NCBI GenBank assembly: GCA_017995055.1
Contig: JAGOJP010000005.1
Location: 1-44,984 of the forward strand
DNA length: 44,984 nucleotides
DNA from: Candidatus Omnitrophota bacterium
GTDB taxonomy: Bacteria > Omnitrophota > Gorgyraeia > Zapsychrales > JANLHA01
Direction: 5' to 3'
Part shown: one piece after another, positions 8,500-16,979 of the stretch
Layout: every line of letters begins with the position of its first letter
Position numbering within the stretch: the stretch's first letter is position 1
Notes under the pieces: model-generated
What the model was told of the DNA's origin: nothing
What the model saw: only the letters and a program-made list of their open reading frames with translations
Database searches by the model: none
Translations under genes and position numbers: made by a program

Positions 8500-9522
8500 A
8501 TGAAAAAAATCCTGGTTGTTAATGTCAACTGGGTGGGCGATACGGTTTTTGCGACGCCGGTTTTTAAAGCGATCAAGGCAGAGTGGCCCGATGCTTTCGT
8601 GGTGTGTTTGGCCGTGCCCCGGGTTAAAGCTGTTTTAGAATGCTGCCCTCATGTGGATGAAATCATTATCTATGATGAACGGGGGCAGCACAGAGGGCTG
8701 TTGGGTAAGATTTCTATTATCTGGACGCTCTGGAGGCGGCATTTTGATGTTGCGTTTCTTCTGCACCGATCCTGGACACGGGCTTTGCTCATTTTCTTGG
8801 CGGGGGTCAAGGAGCGGGTCGGGTATGATGTCAAAAACCGGGGGCGGTTTTTGACCCACAGGGTTCCGCCGTCTTCCTGCGTTCTCCACCGTTCGGATTT
8901 TTACCTTTATGTCGTGGAACACTTCGGGATTCCGGTACTGGACCGGACCTGTGAATTGATTGTGGATCCTGAGGCCCAGCGCCAGGTGCGCGACCTTTTG
9001 GCTTCCCATCATGTTGAGGCCCGGGACCGGCTGATCATCATTAACGTGGGGGCTAACTGGGATTTAAAGAAATGGCCGGCCGCTTATTTCGCGGAATTGA
9101 TAGCCCGGTTGTCGCAGGGATATCCCGCCCGGATTGTCATTCCCGGCGCGGGAAAAGATGTCGAGGCCGCCCATGACATTAACCGGCGGGGCGGAGCCCA
9201 AGCCATTGTCCTGGCGGGAGAAACAAATCTTAAGCAACTGATCGCGCTTATGCATCAGGCTTCTTTGGTGATCTCCGCGGACTCCGGGCCGATGCATATC
9301 GCCAGTGCGGTGGGAACTCCCGGGATCGCGATTTTCGGCCCCACGCGTCCGGAGCTCACAGGGCCGAGGGGGCGGGGGGCCTTCCGTGTTTTGCAGAAGG
9401 ATGTGGGCTGCAATCGCCAGGCGTGTTATTCCCTGGAATGCCCTGACAATGTTTGCATGCAGGCGGTTTCTGTTGACGAAGTGCTGGCCGTGGTCCGGGA
9501 GCTTCTGCCGTCGCGGAAATAG
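8500..9522 (+). CDS. waaF: GT9 heptosyltransferase, WaaF-like
   Basis: ADP-heptose:LPS heptosyltransferase family (GT9), 340 residues from the ATG at 8500. The frame is open further upstream to 8248, but that part overlaps the preceding GT4 gene. GGAGGGGG at 8491-8498 and the normal family N-terminus (KILVVNVNWVGDTVFATPVF) fix the start. Other motifs are INVGANWDLKKWPAAYF and ADSGPMHIASAVGTPGIAIFGPT in the nucleotide-sugar domain, and a C-terminal CNRQACYSLECPDNVCM as in heptosyltransferase II. It is the most WaaF-like of the GT9 proteins here. The gene symbol is given on that basis, and the exact heptose linkage is unproven. Confidence 0.85.
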   Translation: MKKILVVNVNWVGDTVFATPVFKAIKAEWPDAFVVCLAVPRVKAVLECCPHVDEIIIYDERGQHRGLLGKISIIWTLWRRHFDVAFLLHRSWTRALLIFLAGVKERVGYDVKNRGRFLTHRVPPSSCVLHRSDFYLYVVEHFGIPVLDRTCELIVDPEAQRQVRDLLASHHVEARDRLIIINVGANWDLKKWPAAYFAELIARLSQGYPARIVIPGAGKDVEAAHDINRRGGAQAIVLAGETNLKQLIALMHQASLVISADSGPMHIASAVGTPGIAIFGPTRPELTGPRGRGAFRVLQKDVGCNRQACYSLECPDNVCMQAVSVDEVLAVVRELLPSRK

Positions 9523-9716
9523 CCGGGTTGTTTGTGATGGAGGTGCCGGGGGGCGGGAGACCGCTTGCGCAGGGACGTTTCGTAACAATGCTGTAAGATT
9601 CATAGACTTCCTTTGAAATCGTATTACAATGAGAATGATCTGTGTTTGGCATGACCCGGCGGTTGATGGGGAGGAGGGCGTCTTCTTCCCCTGGGCTCTA
9701 AAAAGAAATCCCGTAG

Positions 9717-10712
9717 ATGAATATTGCTAAATCAAAAATAAAAAAAATTTTGGTTATTTCATTAAGCAATATTGGGGATGTTGTGATGACATTCCCTGTT
9801 ATGGACATCCTGCATCGGGATTTCCCGAAAGCGCAGCTCTCGGTCGTCGTCGGGCCTAAAGCCGAGCCCCTTTTAAAGGGCAACCCTTATATCCACCGCG
9901 TCATCCTTTATCACAAGAAACAATCTTTCCCCCGGTTGTTCGCCTGGTTGCTTCAGTTGCGGAAGGACAATTATGATCTTGTCGTTGATCTGAAAAACAC
10001 GATCATCCCGTTTTTGGTGTCAACGCATTATCTGACATCGCCGTTTTTAAAAAGGAACGCCGGCGAACATATGCAACAGCAGCATCTCCGGCGGCTGAAG
10101 GCGATTTACCCGTATAAAGAGGAACCCCGGGAGCGCTGTGCCCTTTATATCCCTCCGCAGGAGCGCTTGTCGGCCACGAATATGATTTGCAGCGAAGTCG
10201 GTGACCGGAAACCTTATGTGGTTATCGCGCCGGGGGCCGCAGATTCCGGGAAACGGTGGCCGGAAGAAAAATTTGCTTTGTTCTCGGACAGCTTGATTAA
10301 ACGGTTCGGGGTTCAGGTTGTGTTTGTCGGCGATAAAAATGATCGCATCCTGGCGGATGCCATTTGTCAGCGGATGGAACAACGGGCGGTGAATTTTTGT
10401 GGACGCATCAGCCTTATTCACTGCGCGGTGGTTCTGGAAAGGAGCTGCGCGGCCCTCGTGAATGACAGCGCCCCGCTGCACCTGGCCAGTTATCTTGATG
10501 TGCCCACCGTAGCGTTGTTCGGTCCCACGGACCCCCGTCTTTACGGCCCGTGGTCCCAGTCTTCTCGCGTTCTGGAACGTAAACGTTCTTGTTCGGCGTG
10601 CCAGGATCCCCGCCGTCAGGCGAAGCACGGTTGTATGGGGGCGATTTCTGTCGAAGATGTTTTAGATGTCTTTGAATTGGCGTCGTCAGGAGATGTCGTT
10701 TTAAAAAATTGA
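9717..10712 (+). CDS. GT9 family glycosyltransferase (heptosyltransferase-like)
   Basis: 331 residues with the GT9 layout: N-terminal KKILVISLSNIGDVVMTFPV, central APGAADSGKRWPEEKF, donor motif NDSAPLHLASYLDVPTVALFGPTDP, and a Cys-containing tail (CSACQDPRRQAKHGCM). It probably transfers heptose or another sugar to the LPS inner core. The ATG at 9717 has no strong Shine-Dalgarno directly upstream, and an in-frame start slightly downstream cannot be excluded. A 194-base spacer precedes it; I see only a TACAAT near 9634 without a matching -35. Its stop TGA overlaps the TTG start of the next GT9 gene. Which acceptor it uses is unknown. Confidence 0.85.
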   Translation: MNIAKSKIKKILVISLSNIGDVVMTFPVMDILHRDFPKAQLSVVVGPKAEPLLKGNPYIHRVILYHKKQSFPRLFAWLLQLRKDNYDLVVDLKNTIIPFLVSTHYLTSPFLKRNAGEHMQQQHLRRLKAIYPYKEEPRERCALYIPPQERLSATNMICSEVGDRKPYVVIAPGAADSGKRWPEEKFALFSDSLIKRFGVQVVFVGDKNDRILADAICQRMEQRAVNFCGRISLIHCAVVLERSCAALVNDSAPLHLASYLDVPTVALFGPTDPRLYGPWSQSSRVLERKRSCSACQDPRRQAKHGCMGAISVEDVLDVFELASSGDVVLKN

Positions 10713-11782
10713 ATACGAATGCCTTACAATTTTTTAACCTTTATTGTCCCATGTATCAGAATATTCTTGTAGTCAGGACGGATAAAATTGGCGATGTCGT
10801 TTTGACAACAGCGGCGTTGCACGCCCTGCGGCAAAAATTCCCTGCGGCAAAAATTTCCGTACTTATATCCTCTCAGACCCGGGATCTCGTTGCAGGGAAC
10901 CCGGATGTTGATGCCGTTCTTGTGGATGACCGGGCCGGGGTTCATAAAGGCATGGGGTATCTGCGGCTGGTCCGGGAGATCCGGAGAAGGCACTTTGATC
11001 TGGCGGTTATCTACCATACGAAAAAACGGACCAATTTTCTTTGCTGGGCAGCGGGAATCCCTGTCCGTATGGGATATAAGGATAAGAAATTCGGGTTTTT
11101 GCTGAATGCGCCTGTGCCGGATGATCGTCCGTTGGGAAGAAAACACGAGGTTTATTATTGTCTTGAGGTTCTTAAAACGCTTGGCGTTACTGATTCCCCT
11201 GTGACTTTGCATGTGCCGATCCATCCGGATAATGAGGCGTGGGTAAAGAACTGGATGGGCCGCTGCAGGATATCTCCGGCGCAGAATCTGATTGCGGTGT
11301 CTCCCAGCGCGAGTTGCCCAACTCGGCGGTGGCCGGTCACCCGTTTTATTGAGTTGATCCAGGGTTTACAAGGCCGTTTTAAGGCGTCCTTTGTGATTGT
11401 GGGCGGCCAGGAAGGGATTCCGCTGGCGGAAGAAATTCAACGCGCGGTTTCAGGCCCGGTCTATAACCTGGCCGGCAAAACAACCTTGGGGCAGTTGGTC
11501 AGCCTTTTAAAGCGTTGTAACTTATTGGTTTCTAATGATTCTGGGCCGGTCCATGTTGCGGCGGCTTTGGGTACGCCTGTTGTTTCTATTTTTACCCGGA
11601 ATCAACCGGGAATTAATCCTGAACGCTGGAAGCCCCTGGGGGAAAAGAGTGTTTATGTGGCCCCGGATGAAGATTTAAGCATTTCATTCGCCAGGGGTGT
11701 GGTTGCTGATTCGGCCTTTCTTTACACGGTCACTCCCCAGGAGGTCCTGCGGGCTGTTGACGCGTTATTTAAACTGTGTTAG
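10709..11782 (+). CDS. GT9 family glycosyltransferase (heptosyltransferase-like)
   Basis: Third free-standing GT9 protein, 357 residues. Motifs are QNILVVRTDKIGDVVLTTAAL, VSPSASCPTRRWPVTRF and SNDSGPVHVAAALGTPVVSIF. After the last motif comes TRNQPGINPERWKPLG instead of the usual FGPT continuation, a variant seen in a distinct subgroup of GT9 enzymes. Start options are TTG at 10709, which overlaps the upstream stop (TTGA), and ATG at 10751, closer to the conserved N-terminal strand. Neither has a good Shine-Dalgarno, so coupling to the upstream gene is plausible. It is followed 44 bases later by the heptose kinase gene, which supports a heptose-related role. Confidence 0.84.
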   Translation: MNTNALQFFNLYCPMYQNILVVRTDKIGDVVLTTAALHALRQKFPAAKISVLISSQTRDLVAGNPDVDAVLVDDRAGVHKGMGYLRLVREIRRRHFDLAVIYHTKKRTNFLCWAAGIPVRMGYKDKKFGFLLNAPVPDDRPLGRKHEVYYCLEVLKTLGVTDSPVTLHVPIHPDNEAWVKNWMGRCRISPAQNLIAVSPSASCPTRRWPVTRFIELIQGLQGRFKASFVIVGGQEGIPLAEEIQRAVSGPVYNLAGKTTLGQLVSLLKRCNLLVSNDSGPVHVAAALGTPVVSIFTRNQPGINPERWKPLGEKSVYVAPDEDLSISFARGVVADSAFLYTVTPQEVLRAVDALFKLC

Positions 11783-11826
11783 AATCAACCTCTTATTAAA
11801 TCAATAATCCATTTAAAATAAAGAAG

Positions 11827-12855
11827 ATGACTCCTTATAAGAAAGTTATAAAGACTTTTAATAGAAAAAAAATTATTGTGATAGGGGATATTATTCTGGA
11901 TCAGCATATCCGGGGTTCCCTGTCCCGTATTTCTCCGGAAGCGCCTGTCCCGGTTGTCGTGCAGGAGCAGGACCCGACCTATTCTCCCGGAGGGGCTGCC
12001 AACGTGGCGTGTAATTTGCGGGTCCTGGGGGCCAAGGTTTTATTGGTGGGACGGATCGGGGGTGACCTGGAAGGCCGGCTACTGGACAAGTGCTTGAAAG
12101 ACTGCAGGATTTCGACAGCGGGGGTGTTTGTCGACCGCACTACGCCGACTATCGTTAAAACCAGGATCATGGCCCAGCATCAGCAGGTCCTGCGCCTTGA
12201 CCGGGAACGGGTTTCGCCTTCGCAGGATAAAAAATTTTACCCAAAGGTCTTGAATTTTTTGACGCGGAATATCCCTAAATTCGATGCGATTATTATGTCT
12301 GATTACGGGAAAGGGATGATTACCCGGGAAATGGTGGAATCGATTTGCGCTTTGACCAGGCAGTTTGGCAAGATCCTGACGGTTGACCCGAAAGTGGAAC
12401 ATTTTGCCTATTATACGGGGGTGACGGCCATTACTCCGAACCGGAAAGAAGCGGAGAATGCGATCCGGAATATAAAAATTACGCATAACGGACGCAAGAA
12501 GCTGCCTTTGACCAGCGACCGCCTGGAAACGCTTGCTGATGTCGAGAAGGCGGGGGCGCAATTATTGAAATTCATGGAATTGGAATCCCTCTTGATCACT
12601 TTGGGGGAACATGGCCTCATGCTGTTTGAGCGGGGGAAGAAACCCGTGCGGATCCCGACCAAGGCCCAGGACGTGTTTGACGTGACCGGCGCCGGGGACA
12701 CCGTTATCTCGGTTTACACCCTCGGGTTGTCGGCGGGCGTTTCCAAATTCCAGGCTGCGGACCTGGCTAATTACGCGGCCGGGATCGTCGTTGGGAAGAT
12801 GGGGGTGGTTACTGTTACTCCCGAGGAGCTGCTGGAGGCGACAAAAAACCGCTGA
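11827..12855 (+). CDS. hldE: D-glycero-beta-D-manno-heptose-7-phosphate kinase (RfaE1/HldE kinase domain)
   Basis: PfkB-family sugar kinase of 342 residues that corresponds to the N-terminal half of E. coli HldE. It phosphorylates D-glycero-D-manno-heptose 7-phosphate at C1 in ADP-heptose synthesis, the donor route for the GT9 enzymes upstream. Visible motifs: VIGDIILDQHIRG, RISPEAPVPVV, the glycine-rich YSPGGAANVACNL (substrate loop) and DVTGAGDTVIS with the catalytic Asp and anion hole near the C-terminus. The nucleotidyltransferase half of HldE is absent here and must be encoded elsewhere. The same holds for gmhA, gmhB and hldD, none of which are in the window. AAAGAAG directly precedes the ATG. 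A symbol such as hldA or rfaE1 would also fit. Confidence 0.9.
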   Translation: MTPYKKVIKTFNRKKIIVIGDIILDQHIRGSLSRISPEAPVPVVVQEQDPTYSPGGAANVACNLRVLGAKVLLVGRIGGDLEGRLLDKCLKDCRISTAGVFVDRTTPTIVKTRIMAQHQQVLRLDRERVSPSQDKKFYPKVLNFLTRNIPKFDAIIMSDYGKGMITREMVESICALTRQFGKILTVDPKVEHFAYYTGVTAITPNRKEAENAIRNIKITHNGRKKLPLTSDRLETLADVEKAGAQLLKFMELESLLITLGEHGLMLFERGKKPVRIPTKAQDVFDVTGAGDTVISVYTLGLSAGVSKFQAADLANYAAGIVVGKMGVVTVTPEELLEATKNR

Positions 12856-12898
12856 GGCGGATACCCCGCGTGTGGCAACGGATAAGGAGCACCTTGTT

Positions 12899-13648
12899 AT
12901 GAAAATAATCGGCATTATCCCGGCCCGTTACGGCTCGACCCGTTTTCCGGGAAAAGTCCTGGCCCTGATCCAGGGCCGGCCCATGATCGAACACGTTTAC
13001 CGGCAGGCGAAGAAGAGCCGTTCTTGTGACGAGATTCTGATTGCCTGTGATGATCCCCGTGTCATGGATGCGGCCGCCGGATTCGGCGCCAGCGCCGTGA
13101 TGACGTCTCCTGACCACCCGTCCGGGACGGACCGGATCGCCCAGGCCGTGGAGAATGTCCCGGCGGATATTATCATCAATATTCAGGGCGACGAGCCTTT
13201 GATCGCTCCGGACATGATCGATGCCCTCGCCGGGGCGATACGGACGGATGCCTCCTGCGTTATGGCCACGGTCGCCCGTAAGATCACTGACCCGGCGGAG
13301 GTGGCTGATCCGAATGTCGTCAAAGTTGTCCTGGACGGGCAGGGAAACGCCCTGTATTTTTCCCGTTCCGTGATCCCCTTTAACCGCGATAAAATTTCTT
13401 TTGAAGAGATGCAATATTGGAAGCATTTTGGTCTGTATGCCTACCGGAAAGATTTTCTTATGAAACTCAAGACGCTGCCTCCGTCCGCGCTGGAGCAGAG
13501 CGAACGCCTGGAACAGCTCCGGGTCCTGCAGGCCGGCTATAAAATTAAAGTGGTTTTAACGGATCAGAACACGATCAGCGTGGATACGGCGGAAGATCTT
13601 CTCCGGGTGGAGGCGGTCCTCGCTGGAGAAAAGGCGGGGCGGTTATGA
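12899..13648 (+). CDS. kdsB: 3-deoxy-manno-octulosonate cytidylyltransferase (CMP-Kdo synthetase)
   Basis: Activates Kdo with CTP to give CMP-Kdo, the donor for WaaA. 249 residues from the ATG at 12899, which has AAGGAG at 12884-12889. The open frame reaches back to 12791, but the extra residues overlap the heptose kinase gene and do not resemble KdsB. The N-terminal nucleotide-binding signature IIPARYGSTRFPGKVLALI, SPDHPSGTDR and INIQGDEPLI are all as in the family. The last four bases overlap kdsA (ATGA), so the two are very probably translated together. It is the first gene of a contiguous kdsB-kdsA-kdsD-kdsC set. Confidence 0.96.
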   Translation: MKIIGIIPARYGSTRFPGKVLALIQGRPMIEHVYRQAKKSRSCDEILIACDDPRVMDAAAGFGASAVMTSPDHPSGTDRIAQAVENVPADIIINIQGDEPLIAPDMIDALAGAIRTDASCVMATVARKITDPAEVADPNVVKVVLDGQGNALYFSRSVIPFNRDKISFEEMQYWKHFGLYAYRKDFLMKLKTLPPSALEQSERLEQLRVLQAGYKIKVVLTDQNTISVDTAEDLLRVEAVLAGEKAGRL

Positions 13649-14538
13649 AACCACTGGTTTTGAGGGATATGCTTATCGGAGGGGGAGCCCCGTTTGTGCT
13701 GATCGCCGGCCCTTGCGTGATCGAAGAGGACGTTACGGTCTTCCGTATTGCCGAAGCCCTGAAAGATATAACCGGACGGTTAAAAGTCCCGTTTGTCTTT
13801 AAGGCCAGCTATGATAAGGCTAACCGGACGTCGATCCGGTCGTTTCGCGGTCCCGGCCTGCAGAAAGGTTTGAGCCTCCTCGCCCGGGTCCGGGACGAGT
13901 TTGATGTCCCGGTGACCAGCGATGTCCATGCGCGGGAAGACGTCGGGCCGGCCGCTGAAATCCTGGATATCCTGCAGATTCCGGCTTTCCTTTGCCGGCA
14001 GACCGACCTTTTGGTGGAGGCGGCCAAGACCGGGAAAATAGTGAATATTAAAAAGGGGCAGTTCCTGGCTCCCTGGGACATGAAATCAGCCGCCGATAAG
14101 GTGAAAGAGAGCGGGAATGACCGCATTATACTCACCGAGCGGGGGGTGACTTTTGGTTACAATAATTTGGTGACGGATTTCCGTTCCTTGGCGGTGATGC
14201 GCGAGCTCGGGTATCCTGTTTGTTTTGATGCGTCCCACAGCGTCCAGCAGCCTGGGGGATTGGGCTCTGCCTCCGGAGGGAAGAAAGAATATATCCCGCT
14301 GTTGGCCCGTTGCGGCGTCGCCGCCGGCTGTGATGCCGTGTTCATGGAGGTCCATCTTAAGCCCGAAAAGGCTTTGTCCGACGGGCCTAATATGCTTCCC
14401 GTAAGCGCGCTGGAGGACCTGCTGGTTGATTTGTTGGCGATTGATATGGTGGTAAAAAGAAAAAAATGTCCCGGCTCCGCTGGTCAACCGGGAAGAAAGA
14501 AGCAAGAGATATGTCGCTCAGCAAAGCCAAAGAAGTGA
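13645..14538 (+). CDS. kdsA: 2-dehydro-3-deoxyphosphooctonate aldolase (Kdo-8-phosphate synthase)
   Basis: Condenses phosphoenolpyruvate with arabinose 5-phosphate to Kdo-8-phosphate. The 297 residues include LIAGPCVIEE near the N-terminus, the phosphate-binding SYDKANRTS and SFRGPGL, TSDVH, and FDASHSVQQPGG. The Cys in GPC is the metal ligand of the metal-dependent (Aquifex-type) class, where the E. coli-type metal-independent enzyme has Asn, so I predict a metal-requiring enzyme. The lysine-rich C-terminal tail (from about residue 275) extends beyond the usual end and lies over the beginning of kdsD. It overlaps kdsB by four bases (ATGA). Confidence 0.96.
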   Translation: MKPLVLRDMLIGGGAPFVLIAGPCVIEEDVTVFRIAEALKDITGRLKVPFVFKASYDKANRTSIRSFRGPGLQKGLSLLARVRDEFDVPVTSDVHAREDVGPAAEILDILQIPAFLCRQTDLLVEAAKTGKIVNIKKGQFLAPWDMKSAADKVKESGNDRIILTERGVTFGYNNLVTDFRSLAVMRELGYPVCFDASHSVQQPGGLGSASGGKKEYIPLLARCGVAAGCDAVFMEVHLKPEKALSDGPNMLPVSALEDLLVDLLAIDMVVKRKKCPGSAGQPGRKKQEICRSAKPKK

Positions 14539-15470
14539 TAGAGATTGAAGCCGCGGCTATCCGCGGCCTGAAACAACATCTTGATCAGAATTTCACCCAG
14601 GCGGTGGATTTGATTCTGGGCTGCCAGGGCCGGGTGATTGTGACGGGAATGGGTAAAACCGGGATTGTTGGGCGTAAGATTGCGGCCACCTTGTCCTCTA
14701 CGGGCACGCCGAGCATCTTTTTGCACAGCGCGGAAGCCGTGCATGGGGATTTGGGGCAGGTGACCCGCGCAGATGTCCTGATTGTGATCTCCAACAGCGG
14801 TGAGACGGAGGAAACCACCCGTCTTTTGCCCCTGGTTAAAAAGATCGGTGCTAAAACGATTGCCATGACCGGCAACCCGTCGTCCAGCCTTGCCAAGTAT
14901 AGCGATGTGGTCCTGAATGTTAATGTCGAGCAGGAAGGCTGTCCCCTGGGCCTGGCCCCTATGGCCTCGACGACCGCCACGTTGGTCATGGGGGACGCTC
15001 TGGCCGCCTGCTTGATTGTCCGGCGGGGATTTAAAAAAGAAGACTTTGCGTTCTTCCATCCCGGAGGGGCCCTGGGTCGGCGGCTGCTGTTGAGGGTGGA
15101 TGATATTATGCGTAAAGATAAATCTTTTCCCGTCGTGGTAGAGGACACCGTGGTGAAAGACGTTCTTTTGGCTATTACCCGCTTACGGTGCGGTTCGGCG
15201 GTTATCATCAATGCCGAGGGGGCGCTGACGGGGATTTTTACCGACGGGGATTTGCGCCGTCATCTGGAAGAGGACGGAGAAGTTTTGAGAAGGAAAGTGC
15301 AAGAGGTCATGACACCCCATCCCACGGTGATCCGGGAGGACAAGCTCGCCGTCGAAGCGTTCACGCTTTTGCAGGATAAAAAGATTGATGAGCTGCCGGT
15401 CGTGGACAGTCAGGGGCGCGCTGTGGGCCTGCTGGATATCCAGGACCTGTTGCGGGCGGGCCTGTTTTAA
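14511..15470 (+). CDS. kdsD: Arabinose-5-phosphate isomerase
   Basis: Converts ribulose 5-phosphate to arabinose 5-phosphate, the first committed step towards Kdo. An SIS domain (about residues 30-180) with GMGKTGIVGRKIAATLSSTGTPS and SNSGETEET is followed by the HPGGALGRRL motif. Two CBS domains then run to the C-terminus (from VDDIMRKDKSFPVV; second from VQEVMTPHPTVI). The frame extends back to 14466, but I choose the ATG at 14511. It gives 319 residues, the usual length, and is preceded by a purine-rich stretch. With this start it overlaps the kdsA end by 28 bases. The CBS pair may bind a regulatory nucleotide or sugar, as in the E. coli enzyme. Confidence 0.94.
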   Translation: MSLSKAKEVIEIEAAAIRGLKQHLDQNFTQAVDLILGCQGRVIVTGMGKTGIVGRKIAATLSSTGTPSIFLHSAEAVHGDLGQVTRADVLIVISNSGETEETTRLLPLVKKIGAKTIAMTGNPSSSLAKYSDVVLNVNVEQEGCPLGLAPMASTTATLVMGDALAACLIVRRGFKKEDFAFFHPGGALGRRLLLRVDDIMRKDKSFPVVVEDTVVKDVLLAITRLRCGSAVIINAEGALTGIFTDGDLRRHLEEDGEVLRRKVQEVMTPHPTVIREDKLAVEAFTLLQDKKIDELPVVDSQGRAVGLLDIQDLLRAGLF

Positions 15471-15530
15471 CGGCGGTTCCCCTGGTTTTTGCGGCGGGTA
15501 AGAGGGATGGGTTGAAGACAAGGAATCCTT

Positions 15531-16043
15531 ATGGAAGAAAAAATCAGGAAAGTAAAAATTTTAGCCCTGGATGTAGACGGTGTTTTGACCGACGGCCGGA
15601 TCATTTATGATTCTCTCGGGCATGAGATAAAATTTTTCGACGTACAGGATGGGTATGGCATTATCCTGTGGCGGCGGCTGGGATTAAAAACCGCTATCCT
15701 GTCAGCCCGGTCCGCCAAGCCCGTTGACGTGCGGGCGAATGATTTGAAAATTGATAAAGTTTACCAGAACGCTTCTCCCAAAATTGACGTCTATGAAAAA
15801 CTTCTGAAAGATTTTGACGCCCGGGATGAGGACGTCTGTTTTGTCGGTGATGACTTGCCTGATTTGGCGGTCCTCAAACGGGTCGGGTTTGCCGTGGCGG
15901 TGGCTAATGCCCATGCCGAAATTAAAGAGGTGGCGGATTATGTCACCCAAAAAAACGGCGGCCGCGGCGCGGTCCGGGAAGTGATTGAACTTATACTGAA
16001 ATCGCAGGATAAATGGCCGGTGGTCATCCGGATGCATCAATGA
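15531..16043 (+). CDS. kdsC: 3-deoxy-D-manno-octulosonate 8-phosphate phosphatase
   Basis: HAD-superfamily phosphatase that removes the 8-phosphate from Kdo-8-P, completing Kdo synthesis. 170 residues, the normal length for this cap-less tetrameric type. Motif I is LALDVDGVLTDGRI with both catalytic Asp residues. SARSAKPVDVRANDL carries the motif II Ser. KIDVYEKL supplies the motif III Lys, and VGDDLPDLAVL is motif IV. GGRGAVREVIELIL near the C-terminus is the conserved KdsC tail that closes the active site of the neighbouring subunit. A 60-base gap separates it from kdsD, and the next gene begins one base after its stop codon. Confidence 0.95.
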   Translation: MEEKIRKVKILALDVDGVLTDGRIIYDSLGHEIKFFDVQDGYGIILWRRLGLKTAILSARSAKPVDVRANDLKIDKVYQNASPKIDVYEKLLKDFDARDEDVCFVGDDLPDLAVLKRVGFAVAVANAHAEIKEVADYVTQKNGGRGAVREVIELILKSQDKWPVVIRMHQ

Positions 16044-16044
16044 G

Positions 16045-16896
16045 ATGAAAATAATTTTTCGCCTTTTGGGGGTTGTCGTTTTTTTAGGCGGGCTGTCAGC
16101 CGCCTGGGGAGGGGCTGCTTTTGCTCAAGGAGCGGGCCAGCAGTTTGAAGGGTTCAATCTTCAGGGCTATGAAGATGACGGCCGCATGAAATGGGATCTG
16201 CGGGGCGATACCGCCGATGTCTTTGGGGAACAGATCAGTATCACCAACGTGGACGCAAATCATTACGGGGACCAGGCCATGAATTTAAAGGCCAAAATCG
16301 GGAAGATTGACAAAGCCAGCGGGGATATCCGGCTGGAAAGAGACGTAGTGATCACCTCAGAGCAGGGGAGGCAGATGAAAACCGAGTCTTTGGACTGGTA
16401 CAAAGAAAAGGATATCGTTGAAACCGAGGATAAGGTGCTGTTGTCGGATCAGCGCCTGACTGCGGTGGGCACCGGCATGAGGGCCAGTCCGGGCCTGATG
16501 GTGGCGCAGATGAAAAAGGATGTGACGGTTCAGGTTAAGCCTCAGCCCGAAGAGCCGGATAGCCTGCCGGTGACGATCACCTGTGACGGTTCTCTGGAGA
16601 TTGATCAGAAGAAGAATAAGGCGGTTTTAAAAGATAATGTCGTAGCCGTGCAAGGGGATCGGACTTTGAAGGCCGACGAAATAACGGTGTTTTTTGACCC
16701 GGAAGCCCAGGTGGTTTCGAAAATGATCTGCGCCGGCAATGTGGAGATTATTCAGGGCGGGAATAAAACGCATTCCCAGCGGGCTGTTTACGAAGCTGCC
16801 ACACAGAAATTAACCCTGACGGGCCAGCCCAAAATTATTTTGATCACGTCCGGAGAGGGCAGTATCGCCTCGTTCACCAAAGATGCGAAGAAATAA
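16045..16896 (+). CDS. LPS export protein: fused LptC-like and LptA-like (OstA) domains
   Basis: 283 residues, about twice the size of LptA. A hydrophobic N-terminal segment (about residues 5-26) ends in a signal-peptidase-like AAFAQ, so the protein is periplasmic or anchored. Residues about 33-145 show the LptC pattern (FEGFNLQGYEDDGRMKWDLRG, LERDVVITSEQGRQMKTESLDW). Residues about 150-280 show the LptA/OstA beta-jellyroll repeat (VTITCDGSLEIDQKKNKAVLKD, LKADEITVFFDP, ICAGNVEIIQGG). Both families build the LPS bridge between LptBFG and LptD, so the chain probably represents LptC joined to one LptA unit. The context fits: directly after kdsC and just before lptB. The domain split rests on pattern recognition, and a two-repeat OstA protein is the alternative reading. 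Confidence 0.78.
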   Translation: MKIIFRLLGVVVFLGGLSAAWGGAAFAQGAGQQFEGFNLQGYEDDGRMKWDLRGDTADVFGEQISITNVDANHYGDQAMNLKAKIGKIDKASGDIRLERDVVITSEQGRQMKTESLDWYKEKDIVETEDKVLLSDQRLTAVGTGMRASPGLMVAQMKKDVTVQVKPQPEEPDSLPVTITCDGSLEIDQKKNKAVLKDNVVAVQGDRTLKADEITVFFDPEAQVVSKMICAGNVEIIQGGNKTHSQRAVYEAATQKLTLTGQPKIILITSGEGSIASFTKDAKK

Positions 16897-16942
16897 CTCC
16901 CCGGGCCCTCTTTTATCCCGGGGGCCGCTGGAGGGAGTTTTC
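16895..16942 (+). terminator. Possible Rho-independent terminator after the LptC/LptA gene
   Basis: A long hairpin starts in the stop codon. AACTCCC (16895-16901) pairs with GGGAGTT (16933-16939), and inside it CCCCGGG pairs with CCCGGGG. The trailing T-tract is short (TTTTC), so termination may be partial. A promoter-like sequence follows immediately. Confidence 0.5.
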
Positions 16943-16951
16943 TGAAAAGTC

Positions 16952-16979
16952 TTTTCATTTATAAAAATTGTATTATAAT
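16952..16979 (+). promoter_or_regulatory. Probable sigma-70 promoter before lptB
   Basis: A perfect -10 box TATAAT at 16974-16979 has a weaker -35, TTTTCA at 16952-16957, 16 bases upstream. It lies in the 178-base gap after the hairpin and would start transcription near 16986, giving an approximately 90-base leader before lptB. Confidence 0.5.
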
